Shown: positions 25,810 to 35,663 of the stretch, piece by piece
How positions within the stretch are numbered: position 1 is the stretch's first letter
Layout: each line of letters starts with the position of its first letter
NCBI GenBank assembly: GCA_050289485.1
Contig: JBNKFV010000017.1
Coordinates: forward strand, 62,001 to 126,000
Reading direction: 5' to 3'
DNA: 64,000 nt
Source of the DNA: JBNKFV01 sp050289485
GTDB lineage: Bacteria; Pseudomonadota; Gammaproteobacteria; Pseudomonadales; Cellvibrionaceae
The notes under the pieces: model-generated
What the model was told of the DNA's origin: nothing
Seen by the model: only the letters and a program-made list of their open reading frames with translations
Databases searched by the model: none
Program-made: the position numbers and the translations under genes

Positions 25810-25973
25810 TACAACCTCCCGGTTACACCGAGTATATGTCTAGTCAATACTGTTATTTACAGTCACATACGCTACTATCCGCGAAACCGGATTTTGATAC
25901 AATCGGCCCGGCTTACCGAGCGGCTACCCCGTTCGCTAACGCTCGCAGCAGGCACCATCACGTAGGACACTTT

Positions 25974-27557
25974 ATGTCATCTGACTCAACCAGCTCTGCG
26001 GAGCAGTTGCCAACCGACGATACCTCCCCCTACTTTGTCGCGGTTGATCTTGGCTCAAACAGCTTTCACATGTTGATTGCCAAAGAAACCAATGGCCAGC
26101 TCGATATTATCGACCGGGTAAAAGACATGGTGCAGATTGCCCGTGGTGTTGACGAAAATGGCAGGCTCGCACCCGAGGCCATTGAGCGGGCACTGGTATG
26201 CTTGGCCTGCTTTCGCGAACGTATTCAGCAGATACCCGCATCACAAGTGCGTGCGGTCGGTACAAAAGCGCTGCGCATGGTGGAGAATGCGCAAGAGTTT
26301 CTCGCTCAGGCAGAAAATACGCTGGGCCACCCTATTCAGATTATCAGCGGGTACGAAGAGGCCCGGCTGATCTACACCGGCGTATCCCATACTTTGGCCA
26401 ACGACCCCGTCAAACGATTAGTCATTGATATTGGCGGTGGCAGTACCGAATTTATTATTGGCAAAAAAATGCGTCCGTGGCTGATGGAAAGTTTAAGCAT
26501 TGGCTGCGTAACTTATACGGAGCGCTTTTTTCGCAAGGCCAATGGCAAAATCACTCAAAAAATGATGCGTAACGCGTATCTTCAAACCTGTGAAGAAATG
26601 GAGTTGATTCTTAAAAAATATAAGCGCACAGGCTGGGAAATGGCCATTGGCACATCGGGCACCATGAGAGCTATCGCCGAGGGCATGCCCAACCAAAGTG
26701 GCGGCGGCCTGATTACTGCGCAAGGGCTGAACGAACTTTATCAATCGGTAATTGATACCGGCAGTTTGCAAATGGCAGGCGTTACCCAACAACGGTTAGA
26801 TGTTCTACCGGCAGGTATCGCCATTTTAAAAGCCATTGTTGATCAGTTTGAATTACAAGAAGTGTACGTTGCCACGGCAACCTTAAAAGAAGGCCTGATA
26901 TTTGAAACCCTCGGCCGCCTCAACGAAAAAGACATTCGTGAAGTGACGGTAGAAGACCTGATGATACGCTACCGTGCTGATACCAAACAGGCGCGGCGCG
27001 TTCACCGGATGGCCTTGCACTTTTTCAAACAACTTGAACCCTTGAGTATTGTAGGTGTAAATATCAAGAAATTATTGAAATGGGGTGCCAAGCTTCACGA
27101 AATCGGCCTTAACATTTCTCACTCCGGTTACCACAGCCATGGTTACTATCTGCTGGAAAATTCAGACTTGGCCGGGTTTACACAATTTGAGCAACAAATT
27201 CTTTCGTTACTGGTTGGCTGCCATCGCCGTAAATTCAAGTCAGACTTACTGGAACAACTCAACAGCAAACATTTGACCAATTTATTGCCGGTGATTATCG
27301 CCCTACGACTGGCGGTACTGTTAAATCGCCGCCGAGAAAAAATTACCATCAAACCCAGCTTAAACATTCAAGACAAAGCGGTAAAACTAGGGATTGATGC
27401 CGGATGGCTCGATCAACACTTACTGACCCAGCGCTCACTGGCACAAGAAAGCAGCTACCTTGCCAAAATTGGTTACAGCTTATGGATTAATGACTCTCAA
27501 GTCACAGAAGCTGAACCATTAACGGCAACCACCAAAACCGAAGAAACTTTACCTTAG
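25974..27557 (+). CDS. ppx: Exopolyphosphatase Ppx
   Basis: 527 residues. The Ppx/GppA ASKHA fold has the phosphate loops VAVDLGSNSFHMLI and VIDIGGGSTEFIIG, and the general-base region SGYEEARLIYTGV. A C-terminal HD-like domain follows (HEIGLNISHSGYHSHG). The open frame runs 279 bases further upstream over msrA antisense, but the ATG at 25974 with TAGGA at proper distance is the real start. It degrades polyphosphate from the chain end. No ppk lies nearby. Confidence 0.93.
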   Translation: MSSDSTSSAEQLPTDDTSPYFVAVDLGSNSFHMLIAKETNGQLDIIDRVKDMVQIARGVDENGRLAPEAIERALVCLACFRERIQQIPASQVRAVGTKALRMVENAQEFLAQAENTLGHPIQIISGYEEARLIYTGVSHTLANDPVKRLVIDIGGGSTEFIIGKKMRPWLMESLSIGCVTYTERFFRKANGKITQKMMRNAYLQTCEEMELILKKYKRTGWEMAIGTSGTMRAIAEGMPNQSGGGLITAQGLNELYQSVIDTGSLQMAGVTQQRLDVLPAGIAILKAIVDQFELQEVYVATATLKEGLIFETLGRLNEKDIREVTVEDLMIRYRADTKQARRVHRMALHFFKQLEPLSIVGVNIKKLLKWGAKLHEIGLNISHSGYHSHGYYLLENSDLAGFTQFEQQILSLLVGCHRRKFKSDLLEQLNSKHLTNLLPVIIALRLAVLLNRRREKITIKPSLNIQDKAVKLGIDAGWLDQHLLTQRSLAQESSYLAKIGYSLWINDSQVTEAEPLTATTKTEETLP

Positions 27558-27574
27558 CCGGAACACAAACCACG

Positions 27575-28087
27575 ATGTTACGATTTATTCCGCTGATACT
27601 ATTAATTTTACTGTTGCTTTACAGTATTCGTTATATTCGCCAACAGCCGCCGGAGATACGCCGCCGCCTCACCATCAAAGCCATTATCACTGGCGCCGCC
27701 ATCACCCTGTTAATTTTGCTGTTTACCGGAAAAATACATTGGGTAGGCATTGCCATTGCGGCAATTGTGCCACTTATCGGCAAACTCATTGCATTGGCCA
27801 TCCGGGTATTGCCATTTTTACAGCCTTGGTTGCAAAAACGCCAAGCCCAGCAGGGTCAGAAGAGCGCACAAAATGATACACAAGGCGGCGACGCTTACAG
27901 CGGCGGAAACATGAGTATTGACGAAGCCCGCTCAATTCTCGGTGTTGGCCCCCAAGCGGATGAAAAAGACATTATTTCGGCCCACCGTAAGCTGATGCAA
28001 AAACTTCACCCCGACCGCGGTGGCAACGACTACCTGGCAGCAAAAATCAATTTGGCAAAAGACACCCTGTTAAAATCCATAGGCTAG
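27575..28087 (+). CDS. Membrane-anchored DnaJ-domain protein
   Basis: 170 residues. Three hydrophobic segments lie in the first 85 residues (MLRFIPLILLILLLLYSI; IITGAAITLLILLFTG; a third around WVGIAIAAIVPLIG). A polar linker follows, then a C-terminal J domain (about 113-170) with the HPD motif (KLHPDRGG). The short C-terminal J domain after a membrane part resembles TIM14/DjlA-type co-chaperones that stimulate DnaK at a membrane. It follows ppx by 17 bp, probably in one transcript. Confidence 0.8.
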   Translation: MLRFIPLILLILLLLYSIRYIRQQPPEIRRRLTIKAIITGAAITLLILLFTGKIHWVGIAIAAIVPLIGKLIALAIRVLPFLQPWLQKRQAQQGQKSAQNDTQGGDAYSGGNMSIDEARSILGVGPQADEKDIISAHRKLMQKLHPDRGGNDYLAAKINLAKDTLLKSIG

Positions 28088-28111
28088 GGCCGGTTAACCG
28101 GTCCCAAATGT

Positions 28112-28927
28112 TTAACTACGTTTTCGAGCTAAAACATGAATATAGCGGCCCATCTGCCAGTAGGGCTCCAGCCGCGCATGCTGCAATTCCATTTCAACAA
28201 TATCGTCAGCCTTTGCAGAGCGCATCTGTGGGTCGAAAATATAGTCGTGAAATACTCGAATACCGCTGCGAACCACAATATCCAATGGCAGCTGGCAGTA
28301 CCAATCAAATACCTGTGCCGGCTTTAGAGGGTTTTGTGGCGTAAGACTACCGCGATACCCGGTATAAGATGCTTTACGAATTTTCTTAAAGTTGCCACGC
28401 AGCAAATTCTTAAAAATAGCACCATCCACGTTATAAAACGTTACGGAAAGAAAACCACCCGGTTTTAATGTGTGGCTAAGCTGAGTTAATAACAACTGTG
28501 GATCAGCCGCCCACTCAAGCACAGCGTGGCAAATAACCCCATCGAAATGCTCGTGGTTGGATTGGGTGATTTCCTGAATACTGCAATGCTGAATATTCAC
28601 CCGCGCTAACAAATTCTTGTTATCCAATTCGCTTCTGGCCATAGCCAGCATATTTTCAGAAATATCGCACAAGGTTACCTGATGCCCTCGCGCTGCCCAC
28701 TCAACCGACATTTGCCCCAAACCACCACCGGCATCGAATAGCGATAACGGCTGGAGGGTTGTCCACTCGGGCAAATAATCACGAAAATCCTGCTGTAGCA
28801 CCTTGAGGCGTACCTCCCCTTTGGTGCCTCCATAAACATTGCGTTGAAAACGGTGCGCCAAATCGTCGAAATTACGATCACACATTAACGGTTCATGGGA
28901 TTTTTTGTCAGTGGGGCCGGTGGACAA
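28112..28927 (-). CDS. cmoM: CmoM (SmtA), tRNA 5-carboxymethoxyuridine methyltransferase
   Basis: 271 residues. The N-terminal DRNFDDLAHRFQRNVYGGTKGEVR, the SAM site LFDAGGGLGQMSVEWAARGHQV, HAVLEWAADP and the C-terminal GRYIHVLARK match E. coli CmoM along its length. It methylates cmo5U34 to mcmo5U in tRNAs reading four-codon boxes. The first in-frame codon is TTG at 28927 with AGGAG 7 bases upstream. The E. coli-like start would be ATG at 28885 but has no ribosome site, so the TTG start is preferred. Confidence 0.87.
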   Translation of the reverse strand: MSTGPTDKKSHEPLMCDRNFDDLAHRFQRNVYGGTKGEVRLKVLQQDFRDYLPEWTTLQPLSLFDAGGGLGQMSVEWAARGHQVTLCDISENMLAMARSELDNKNLLARVNIQHCSIQEITQSNHEHFDGVICHAVLEWAADPQLLLTQLSHTLKPGGFLSVTFYNVDGAIFKNLLRGNFKKIRKASYTGYRGSLTPQNPLKPAQVFDWYCQLPLDIVVRSGIRVFHDYIFDPQMRSAKADDIVEMELQHARLEPYWQMGRYIHVLARKRS

Positions 28928-29018
28928 AAGATTACTCCTGCATTGGGTATCGGTAAAAAGCCAGTATACTGTGTCGTGTAATCATTCCACCATCCAATTA
29001 TTGCTATAGCCTCGCTAC

Positions 29019-29390
29019 ATGCCTGTCGAACCGCCACACAAGCTCACCACCGAATTCGATTACCTGCTAATCACAGCAGGCCGATGGCTGGTGTACATGA
29101 TTGAAGCCGACGACGGCTGCCTTTATACCGGTATTACCAACAACCTGAGCCGCCGCTGGCAACAACATTGTTTGCAGAAAGGCGGGGCCAAATTTTTTCG
29201 GGGCCGCAAACCGATGGCATTACGCTATATCGAGATCGTGGCTGACCGCAGCGAAGCCAGCCGCCGGGAAATGACGATAAAAAGGCTGACGCGGCCGCAG
29301 AAAAACCAGTTAGTGGCCAATCAAAGCACTGCATCAAAAAGAGCCGTGCGCCTGTTTAGCCAAAAAATGCAACAACAGGCGCAACAATGA
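29019..29390 (+). CDS. GIY-YIG nuclease superfamily protein
   Basis: 123 residues. One GIY-YIG domain (about 22-100) has WLVYMIEADDGCLYTGITNNLSRRWQQH; the two sequence halves Y..Y and YTG plus the Arg are conserved. ALRYIEIVADRSEASRREMTIKRL follows, as in YhbQ-like proteins. The cellular role of this small family is unclear. Its stop overlaps the start of the DTW gene (ATGA). Confidence 0.87.
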   Translation: MPVEPPHKLTTEFDYLLITAGRWLVYMIEADDGCLYTGITNNLSRRWQQHCLQKGGAKFFRGRKPMALRYIEIVADRSEASRREMTIKRLTRPQKNQLVANQSTASKRAVRLFSQKMQQQAQQ

Positions 29391-29953
29391 GCAGGCCAAC
29401 GTGCCCAAATTGCGAACGGCCTTTGCCAACCTGTTTTTGCGATCTGATCTCAACGTGTGAGCACACCACCCGTATTACCATTTTGCAGCACCCCAACGAG
29501 CGCAATCACCCCAAAGGGACAGCCCCGCTACTGCAACGCAGCCTCACTAATGCGCATATACTTACTGGGCTGGAGTTCCAACCCGCCGACGTGCTTCGCG
29601 CACAAGAAACTACCTGGCTGCTATACCCTGCAACCGCAAACTACACAGCTCAAGCCGGCGCTAATCAACAGACGCCACAGCATTTAATGGTTCTCGATGG
29701 CACCTGGCGCAATAGCCGCCAACTACTGCTGGTAAACCCCTGGCTACAAACCTTGCCAAGGTTTGCCATTCAGCATACGTCGCAAAGCCACTACCACATT
29801 CGTAAAGCGCAGGTAGGTAACCAGCTTTCAACGCTGGAGGCCACGCTACATGCCCTTAACGAGCTTGAACCAGGCTGCAACACCCAAGGTATCAGCACAG
29901 CATTTGAGCACTATATGCAGCGCTTAGCGAGTTTTATGCCCAGCCAGCATTAA
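29387..29953 (+). CDS. DTW-domain protein, probable tRNA-uridine aminocarboxypropyltransferase
   Basis: 188 residues. The N-terminal cysteines CPNCERPLPTCFC form a likely zinc site. HPNERNHPKGTAPLL and the DTW-type motif MVLDGTWRNSRQLL define the family; the middle residue here is Gly, DGTW. E. coli TapT and human DTWD1/2 of this family make acp3U in tRNA from SAM. Translationally coupled to the GIY-YIG gene by a 4-bp overlap. Confidence 0.82.
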   Translation: MSRPTCPNCERPLPTCFCDLISTCEHTTRITILQHPNERNHPKGTAPLLQRSLTNAHILTGLEFQPADVLRAQETTWLLYPATANYTAQAGANQQTPQHLMVLDGTWRNSRQLLLVNPWLQTLPRFAIQHTSQSHYHIRKAQVGNQLSTLEATLHALNELEPGCNTQGISTAFEHYMQRLASFMPSQH

Positions 29954-30262
29954 ACTTGATGTAAGGGCCTGCTGGCACTAATTAGCACGCCCTGCTGCAA
30001 ACCTTTGTGTGACTAAAGGCCTACTCGGGTTTAAGCCAGTTGTGAAGGAAAGTGCAACGTTCCAAGGGGGCAAAGGGTGCCACCTGCCTACATCGAAACA
30101 ATACGAAACCAAGCAGGCGCGTATTTTAATCTCAAGCGCGCCACTGGCTAATACTTAACCAGTAAAAAAGTCGGCCTTACGCTATAGCGGCCCCTATGTC
30201 TATAATGGCACCGTAGCCAGTGGTCAGCGGCCACACAACGATCGAACAACAAAGAGGTTTTC
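29954..30262 (+). promoter_or_regulatory. Intergenic region with hairpin and probable promoter of the M16 protease gene
   Basis: There is no gene here. At 29964-29993 an interrupted hairpin has arms AGGGC-TGCT / AGCA-GCCCT; its left end resembles the termini of the 15134-15400 element. A TATAAT -10 box lies at 30201-30206, with only a weak -35 candidate about 17-18 bases upstream. GAGG with ATG at 30263 forms the ribosome site region (AACAAAGAGG). Confidence 0.5.
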
Positions 30263-33181
30263 ATGAGTTTAACGCCGAGCGCACCGTTTGAACTGCTTCG
30301 CACCCAGCCAATAGAATCACTGAATATTACCGTGGAAGAATACCGGCACAAAGCCACGGGCGCCCAGCACATACACCTACAGGCAGATAACCAGGAAAAT
30401 GTCTTTTTGGTTGCCCTGCGCACGGTACCGCACGACTCTACCGGTGTAGCCCACATTCTTGAACACACGGCCCTGTGTGGCAGCGAAAAATACCCAGTTC
30501 GCGACCCGTTTTTTATGATGATTAGGCGCTCACTGAATACCTTTATGAACGCCTTCACCAGTTCAGACTGGACCGCCTACCCGTTTGCCAGCCAAAACCG
30601 TAAAGACTTCAACAACCTGTTAGACGTCTACCTCGATGCGGTTTTTTTCTCACGCCTCGATCCACTGGATTTTGCCCAGGAAGGCCACCGGGTTGAGTTT
30701 GCCGAACCGGCCAACCCAGAAAGCCCACTTACCTTCAAAGGCGTTGTGTTTAATGAAATGAAAGGCGCCATGAGTTCTGTACCGGCACAGCTCTGGCAAA
30801 CTGCCTGTAAATATTTATTCCCAACTACCACCTACCATTACAACAGCGGTGGTGAACCGGAATGTATTCCCGACTTATCCTACGAGGAGTTAAAAGCGTT
30901 TTATAAAACTCACTATCACCCCAGTAACGCCATCTTCATGACCTTTGGTGATATTCCTGCTGCCGAACATCAAGCAAAGTTCGAAACACAGGCGCTCTCA
31001 CGTTTTGAGCGACTGAATGAAGAAATTTCTGTACCCGACGAAAAGCGTTACTACGCCCCAGTGAAAGTTCAGGAAAGCTATCCCGTGGCAAAAGAAGACG
31101 GCCTTGAAGCCAAGGCCCACATTGTGCTGGGATGGTTACTGGGCAAAAGCACCAACCTTGAAGAGACCCTTAAGGCCCAATTGCTCAGCAGCGTATTACT
31201 CGACAACAGCGCCTCGCCGTTGTCGCACGCATTGGAAACTACCGAACTGGGCAGCGCGCCCTCGCCCATGTGCGGGCTCGACGATTCACAGCGCGAACTC
31301 TCCTTTTTGTGCGGTATTGAAGGTTCAGAGCTGGAACACGCCGATGCCTTGGAAGCTCTGGTTTTTGATGTTATTAAAAAAGTGGCCGAAGAAGGCGTGC
31401 CGCAAGAACAAATCGAAGCCTCATTGCACCAACTGGAACTGCAACAGCGCGAAATTGGCGGCGACAGTCATCCTTACGGTTTACAACTGATTATAACTGC
31501 ACTGAATTCTGCCACGCACCGCGGCGACCCCATTGCATTACTGAACCTTGAACCTGTTTTGCAAAAACTTCAGGAAGAGATTAAAGACCCGGATTTCATC
31601 AAAAAACTAGCCAATGATTTATTGTTAAATAACCAGCATCGCATTCGCCTGGTGATGACACCCGACGACGAATTATCGGCGCGTAAACAAGCCGCGGAAC
31701 AAGCTCGGCTCGACGCCATGAAAGCCAGCATGAGCGATGAACAAATACAAAAAACCATTGCACTGGCTAACGCGCTACAAGAACGCCAACAACGTAAAGA
31801 CGACGAATCGATTTTGCCCAAAGTCGGGCTTGAGGATATTCCCAAAGACATCCCTATTCCCAGCGGTGACACAACAACCGCTGCAGGAGCACCTGTTACC
31901 CGTTATGCCGCAGGAACCAATGGTATTGTTTACCAACAGGCCATCTTCAAACTACCTGAACTGACCGACGATCAACTGCAACTTCTGCCCATTTACACGC
32001 TGTGTTTAACCGAACTGGGCATTGGTGACCAAGACTACCTGCAAACACAGCATTGGCAGTCGAGCACAGTAGGCGCATTAAACGCCTATACCAGCATGCG
32101 TGGCACACCGGATAACCCACAGGCCGTATCAGCACACCTGACGCTTTCAGCCAAAGCGTTGGCGCGCAATCATCAGGCCATGACCAAGCTGATGAATGCC
32201 ACACTTACTCAAGTGCGTTTTGATGAGCATGCGCGCATCAAAGATTTAATTTCGCAGGCACGCGCACGCCGCGAACAAAGCGTTACTGGTAGTGGCCATA
32301 GCCTGGCCATGTCGGCGGCAACGGCAGGCATTAGCCCGGCTGCAGCGCTGTCGCATAAGCTCAGCGGCCTCGAAGGTATTCAACGGGTTAAATCTCTCGA
32401 CAAATCATTGAAAGATGCCACCGCACTGGAACAACTCGCCAACAGCTTGGCGCAGCTGCACCAACAGATTATCCGCGCCGACATGCAGTTTTTACTGGTG
32501 GCAGAACAAGAACATTTAGACACCTACCAGCAACAACTTACCGCTGCCTGGCAACCGTTAAGTAACGAAAAGGCCAATGCCTTTGCCCTGCCCCCTTGCG
32601 ATAACCGCATCAAACAGGCCTGGATTACCAACACCCAAGTTAACTTTTGTGCAAAAGCCTACAAAACGGTGCCCATGGCACACCCGGATGCCGCTGCACT
32701 TACCATCTTGGGTGGTTTCTTGCGTAATGGCTATTTACACCGCACCATTCGTGAACAGGGCGGCGCCTACGGCGGTGGTGCCAGCCAAGACAACAATATT
32801 GGCGCATTCCGTTTTTTCTCTTACCGCGATCCACGCTTAACCGAAACCCTCAAGGATTTCGACGGCGCGCTCAGCTGGCTACAAGAAACCAACCACGAGC
32901 CGCAACAGCTTGAAGAAGCAATTCTGGGTGTGATTGGTGCAATCGATAAACCCAGTTCACCGGCTGGTGAAGCGAAACAGAGTTTTCATGCTGAATTATA
33001 TGGGCGTACACCCGAAGCCCGCCGTGCTTTTCGCGCTGCCGTGCTGGGCGTAACACTGGATGATTTAAAACGGGTGGCGGCAACCTACCTCACTACCGAA
33101 AATGAAAATATCGCGATTGTCACTCACAGTGGTCAAACCGACGCGGCCAAAACCCTGGGGCTGGAGATTATGTCGCTTTAA
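30263..33181 (+). CDS. M16C zinc metallopeptidase, presequence protease (PreP)-like
   Basis: 972 residues. The inverted zinc motif HILEH (His64, Glu67, His68) is in GVAHILEHTALCGSEKYP. The distal ligand region is FNEMKGAMSS near 158, and the M16C associated domain and inactive C-terminal peptidase repeats follow (EQGGAYGGGAS near 840). The family degrades peptides up to about 65 residues inside a closed chamber. The bacterial role is probably peptide turnover in the cytoplasm; no signal peptide is seen. Confidence 0.9.
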   Translation: MSLTPSAPFELLRTQPIESLNITVEEYRHKATGAQHIHLQADNQENVFLVALRTVPHDSTGVAHILEHTALCGSEKYPVRDPFFMMIRRSLNTFMNAFTSSDWTAYPFASQNRKDFNNLLDVYLDAVFFSRLDPLDFAQEGHRVEFAEPANPESPLTFKGVVFNEMKGAMSSVPAQLWQTACKYLFPTTTYHYNSGGEPECIPDLSYEELKAFYKTHYHPSNAIFMTFGDIPAAEHQAKFETQALSRFERLNEEISVPDEKRYYAPVKVQESYPVAKEDGLEAKAHIVLGWLLGKSTNLEETLKAQLLSSVLLDNSASPLSHALETTELGSAPSPMCGLDDSQRELSFLCGIEGSELEHADALEALVFDVIKKVAEEGVPQEQIEASLHQLELQQREIGGDSHPYGLQLIITALNSATHRGDPIALLNLEPVLQKLQEEIKDPDFIKKLANDLLLNNQHRIRLVMTPDDELSARKQAAEQARLDAMKASMSDEQIQKTIALANALQERQQRKDDESILPKVGLEDIPKDIPIPSGDTTTAAGAPVTRYAAGTNGIVYQQAIFKLPELTDDQLQLLPIYTLCLTELGIGDQDYLQTQHWQSSTVGALNAYTSMRGTPDNPQAVSAHLTLSAKALARNHQAMTKLMNATLTQVRFDEHARIKDLISQARARREQSVTGSGHSLAMSAATAGISPAAALSHKLSGLEGIQRVKSLDKSLKDATALEQLANSLAQLHQQIIRADMQFLLVAEQEHLDTYQQQLTAAWQPLSNEKANAFALPPCDNRIKQAWITNTQVNFCAKAYKTVPMAHPDAAALTILGGFLRNGYLHRTIREQGGAYGGGASQDNNIGAFRFFSYRDPRLTETLKDFDGALSWLQETNHEPQQLEEAILGVIGAIDKPSSPAGEAKQSFHAELYGRTPEARRAFRAAVLGVTLDDLKRVAATYLTTENENIAIVTHSGQTDAAKTLGLEIMSL

Positions 33182-33235
33182 CCACAGGCTGCCCAGCAAC
33201 ACGCTGGGCAGCAATGGCTTTACCGTTCTTGTCAG

Positions 33236-34681
33236 TTAGTTCAATTCGGTCACCGGGCAAGGCCCGGCAACGCGTTGTCCGTCTGGCAAAAAGCAAACAC
33301 CATTCGCAGTAAACTGGCCGTTGGCAAACACCCCTTCGTAGCGGCTGCCTGCCGCACTCCAGTAAGTACCCTGCCCGTGTTTTTTATTGGCCGCCCACAT
33401 GCCTTGGTAGCGCGCACCATTTGAATACTTGATAGTACCAAACCCCTGTCGCTGACCATCGCGCCACTGCCCGGTGTACACGCTGCCAGATGTCCAGGTG
33501 TATTGCCCTTCGCCATGAGGGCGATTATCCAGGTTGCACTGGCCAACGTACTGGTCACCTTTGGGATAGGTAAGCTTACAATTTTTCACTTCGCCTAAAG
33601 GTATTTCAGCAGCAGCCTGCTGATCGGCCCTGGGGGTAACCGGTTGTTGATTAACCGCAGGCTCCTGCCTTACGGGTGTCGACGGGGCATCGGTAACCTT
33701 GGCTACGGAATCCTCGACACTGTCGCCACCTGACAGCCATAAGCCCAGTAACAGTATACACACCACAGCAATACTGGCCGCCGTATAAACAGGTTTAGTA
33801 GTTTTTAATCTCGCCACGAGCCCACTGGCATTCAATCCCGGTGTTACATCGTCGGTTGCAGATTCATCAACCAGGGCTTCGGGAGTGCTGGAAAAGAGAG
33901 GCTGTTGTACCGGCAAGTCTTCAGTTTTAATGGAAAAACCGGCTACCAGCGCACCATCTGCCAGCGCAATAGGATGACTGGTACTTTTGTAGCAAACAAA
34001 AACTTCAGCGCCTCTGGGAATAAGCTCTGATGTATCGATCCGCAATGATGGCGCCTTACGGTGCTTCGATGTATGCAGGTAAACACGCTCGATGCCGGCA
34101 CCCTGGCCATTAACAATTAACGCATAGTCTTGGCGATAAAATGCCTGTGGTTGCTGCAACGCACCGGAAAAAACGATATCCACATGGTATTCGTTGGCCT
34201 CGGCAATACGAGCACCCGCAGTTGGCATTAGCTTGAAGTCAGCTTCATTCGCCGTGTTGGCATCGGGCTCGATACCCTCTGGCACTTCGGATACCTGAGG
34301 GTGTGTACCACTTGCAGGTATCGCATCCATAGAAACAAGCTGCAACGGTAAACGTGCCCGAAAACGACCAATGGAATCATCGTTTTTGAGTGAATACATA
34401 AAACAGGATTTAGGGCGATAGTCGATAACCAGATACCCTTCCCCCAGGGTAACTGGCGAGAAGTTCAGTAGTGATTTGTCGCCCTCAGCAGCCAATTCAG
34501 CAGTTGTTGCCGTTACCTTGGTTTTCTGCCCCTCACGAGTTTCCCATACCAGAATAAAATCTTCCGGCTCAGGCTGAATATCCACATCCAGCGGATGATC
34601 AATCGTTAATGTAACGACACCACCATTGACCACGGCTGATAATACAGGCATGTCACCCGCGGCTTGATGCTGCAACCCCAT
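33236..34681 (-). CDS. Membrane protein with C-terminal MORN repeats
   Basis: About 481 residues. A long N-terminal region without a family I recognise has beta-rich segments such as GGVVTLTIDHPLDVDIQP. One transmembrane helix follows (PVYTAASIAVVCILLLGLWLSGG, about two-thirds along). After a Pro/Gln/Ala-rich linker come about four MORN repeats of the pattern YxGxWxxGxxxGxG (YVGQCNLDNRPHGEGQY, YTGQWRDGQRQGFGTI, YQGMWAANKKHGQGTY, YEGVFANGQF). By helix polarity the repeats probably face the periplasm. The start is uncertain: ATG at 34681 or 34651, with an open frame reaching 34756. Function unknown. Confidence 0.75.
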   Translation of the reverse strand: MGLQHQAAGDMPVLSAVVNGGVVTLTIDHPLDVDIQPEPEDFILVWETREGQKTKVTATTAELAAEGDKSLLNFSPVTLGEGYLVIDYRPKSCFMYSLKNDDSIGRFRARLPLQLVSMDAIPASGTHPQVSEVPEGIEPDANTANEADFKLMPTAGARIAEANEYHVDIVFSGALQQPQAFYRQDYALIVNGQGAGIERVYLHTSKHRKAPSLRIDTSELIPRGAEVFVCYKSTSHPIALADGALVAGFSIKTEDLPVQQPLFSSTPEALVDESATDDVTPGLNASGLVARLKTTKPVYTAASIAVVCILLLGLWLSGGDSVEDSVAKVTDAPSTPVRQEPAVNQQPVTPRADQQAAAEIPLGEVKNCKLTYPKGDQYVGQCNLDNRPHGEGQYTWTSGSVYTGQWRDGQRQGFGTIKYSNGARYQGMWAANKKHGQGTYWSAAGSRYEGVFANGQFTANGVCFLPDGQRVAGPCPVTELN

Positions 34682-35022
34682 AACTACACACTGCCTTCTG
34701 TCCAAAAACCTAAAATACCCATGCCTCCAGTTTAGGCACTTATTACTACTTGGCAACAGTCTATGCCATAAAGCAAACTAAACATAATAAGTTGTGCAAC
34801 TCTCAGTTTGAAACTACGCTTAAATTAAAGGCAACACCCCAGTACGGTATTGCACACATGGTGTGAATTAATTTCGCCGCAAAAGTCTAACGCTTGATGA
34901 CAAAAACGGTTAGTATCGGAGTCAGAGTGTTTCTTAATCGAATCCAGACGCAGCAGATAACGCCCAGGAATAACGGTGAAATGCTCTGAGAACAAAACAC
35001 CAGAAGACAGTGAGGAATGGGA

Positions 35023-35457
35023 ATGATCCACTCTATCGATGCAGAAAGTTATATCGCCGAATACCCTGTCACTTTTAAGGAAGACACAGACCTTTTTCAA
35101 GCTATCCATGTGTTGCTGGAGCAGAAAATCTCCGGCGCCAGTGTTATTAACAACGATAACCAAGTTATCGGCATTATCTCAGAACTAGACTGCCTGAAAG
35201 CCATTCTCGATGGCGCCTATTACGGCCAGGTTGGTGGCACCGTAGGTGACTATATGACGCGCCAGGTGGAATGTATTGACAGTGCCGATAATCTGGACAT
35301 TCTAGCCGTGGCTAAAATGATGATCGACGGCCGACGCAGACGTTTCCCCCTTGTCGCCAACGGCAAATTCAAAGGCCAGGTCAGTTGCCGGACCATACTA
35401 CAGGCGGTAAAAGACTTTGTCGCTGAGCACGATCCCAGCGAAGACTCCGTTATTTAA
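35023..35457 (+). CDS. CBS-domain pair protein
   Basis: 144 residues made of two CBS motifs (about 10-65 with FQAIHVLLEQKISGASVINNDNQVIGIISELD; about 80-135 with LDILAVAKMMIDGRRRRFPLVANGKFKGQVS). Such pairs bind adenosine nucleotides and sense energy state. The second ATG at 35023 has GAGGA at proper distance; the first at 35017 does not. It stands alone, divergent from the MORN gene; partner unknown. Confidence 0.87.
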   Translation: MIHSIDAESYIAEYPVTFKEDTDLFQAIHVLLEQKISGASVINNDNQVIGIISELDCLKAILDGAYYGQVGGTVGDYMTRQVECIDSADNLDILAVAKMMIDGRRRRFPLVANGKFKGQVSCRTILQAVKDFVAEHDPSEDSVI

Positions 35458-35663
35458 TACCCCTTCCAACGCTTATGCCTGGCGGCCTCTGGTCGTTAGG
35501 CCGTCTCCTTCTTTACCTTCGTGCCAAAATAGCAAAATGGCACAATATACTCATTGCCTAAATTTCAGACTGATCTACAGTTAAACGTACCTCTAAAAAG
35601 TGTGCAGGCATGCCATCACTGATATGGAAAAACACATCCCCCTTTGACAGGAGTACCACTGAT

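Noticed and set aside
25695..25973. Upstream extension of the ppx reading frame across msrA antisense
   Set aside because: The extension is low-quality sequence opposite a conserved gene, and the ATG at 25974 has its own ribosome site and matches Ppx N-termini.
34825..35163. 112-codon minus-strand frame opposite the CBS gene
   Set aside because: The opposite strand encodes a clear CBS pair; this frame is a shadow.
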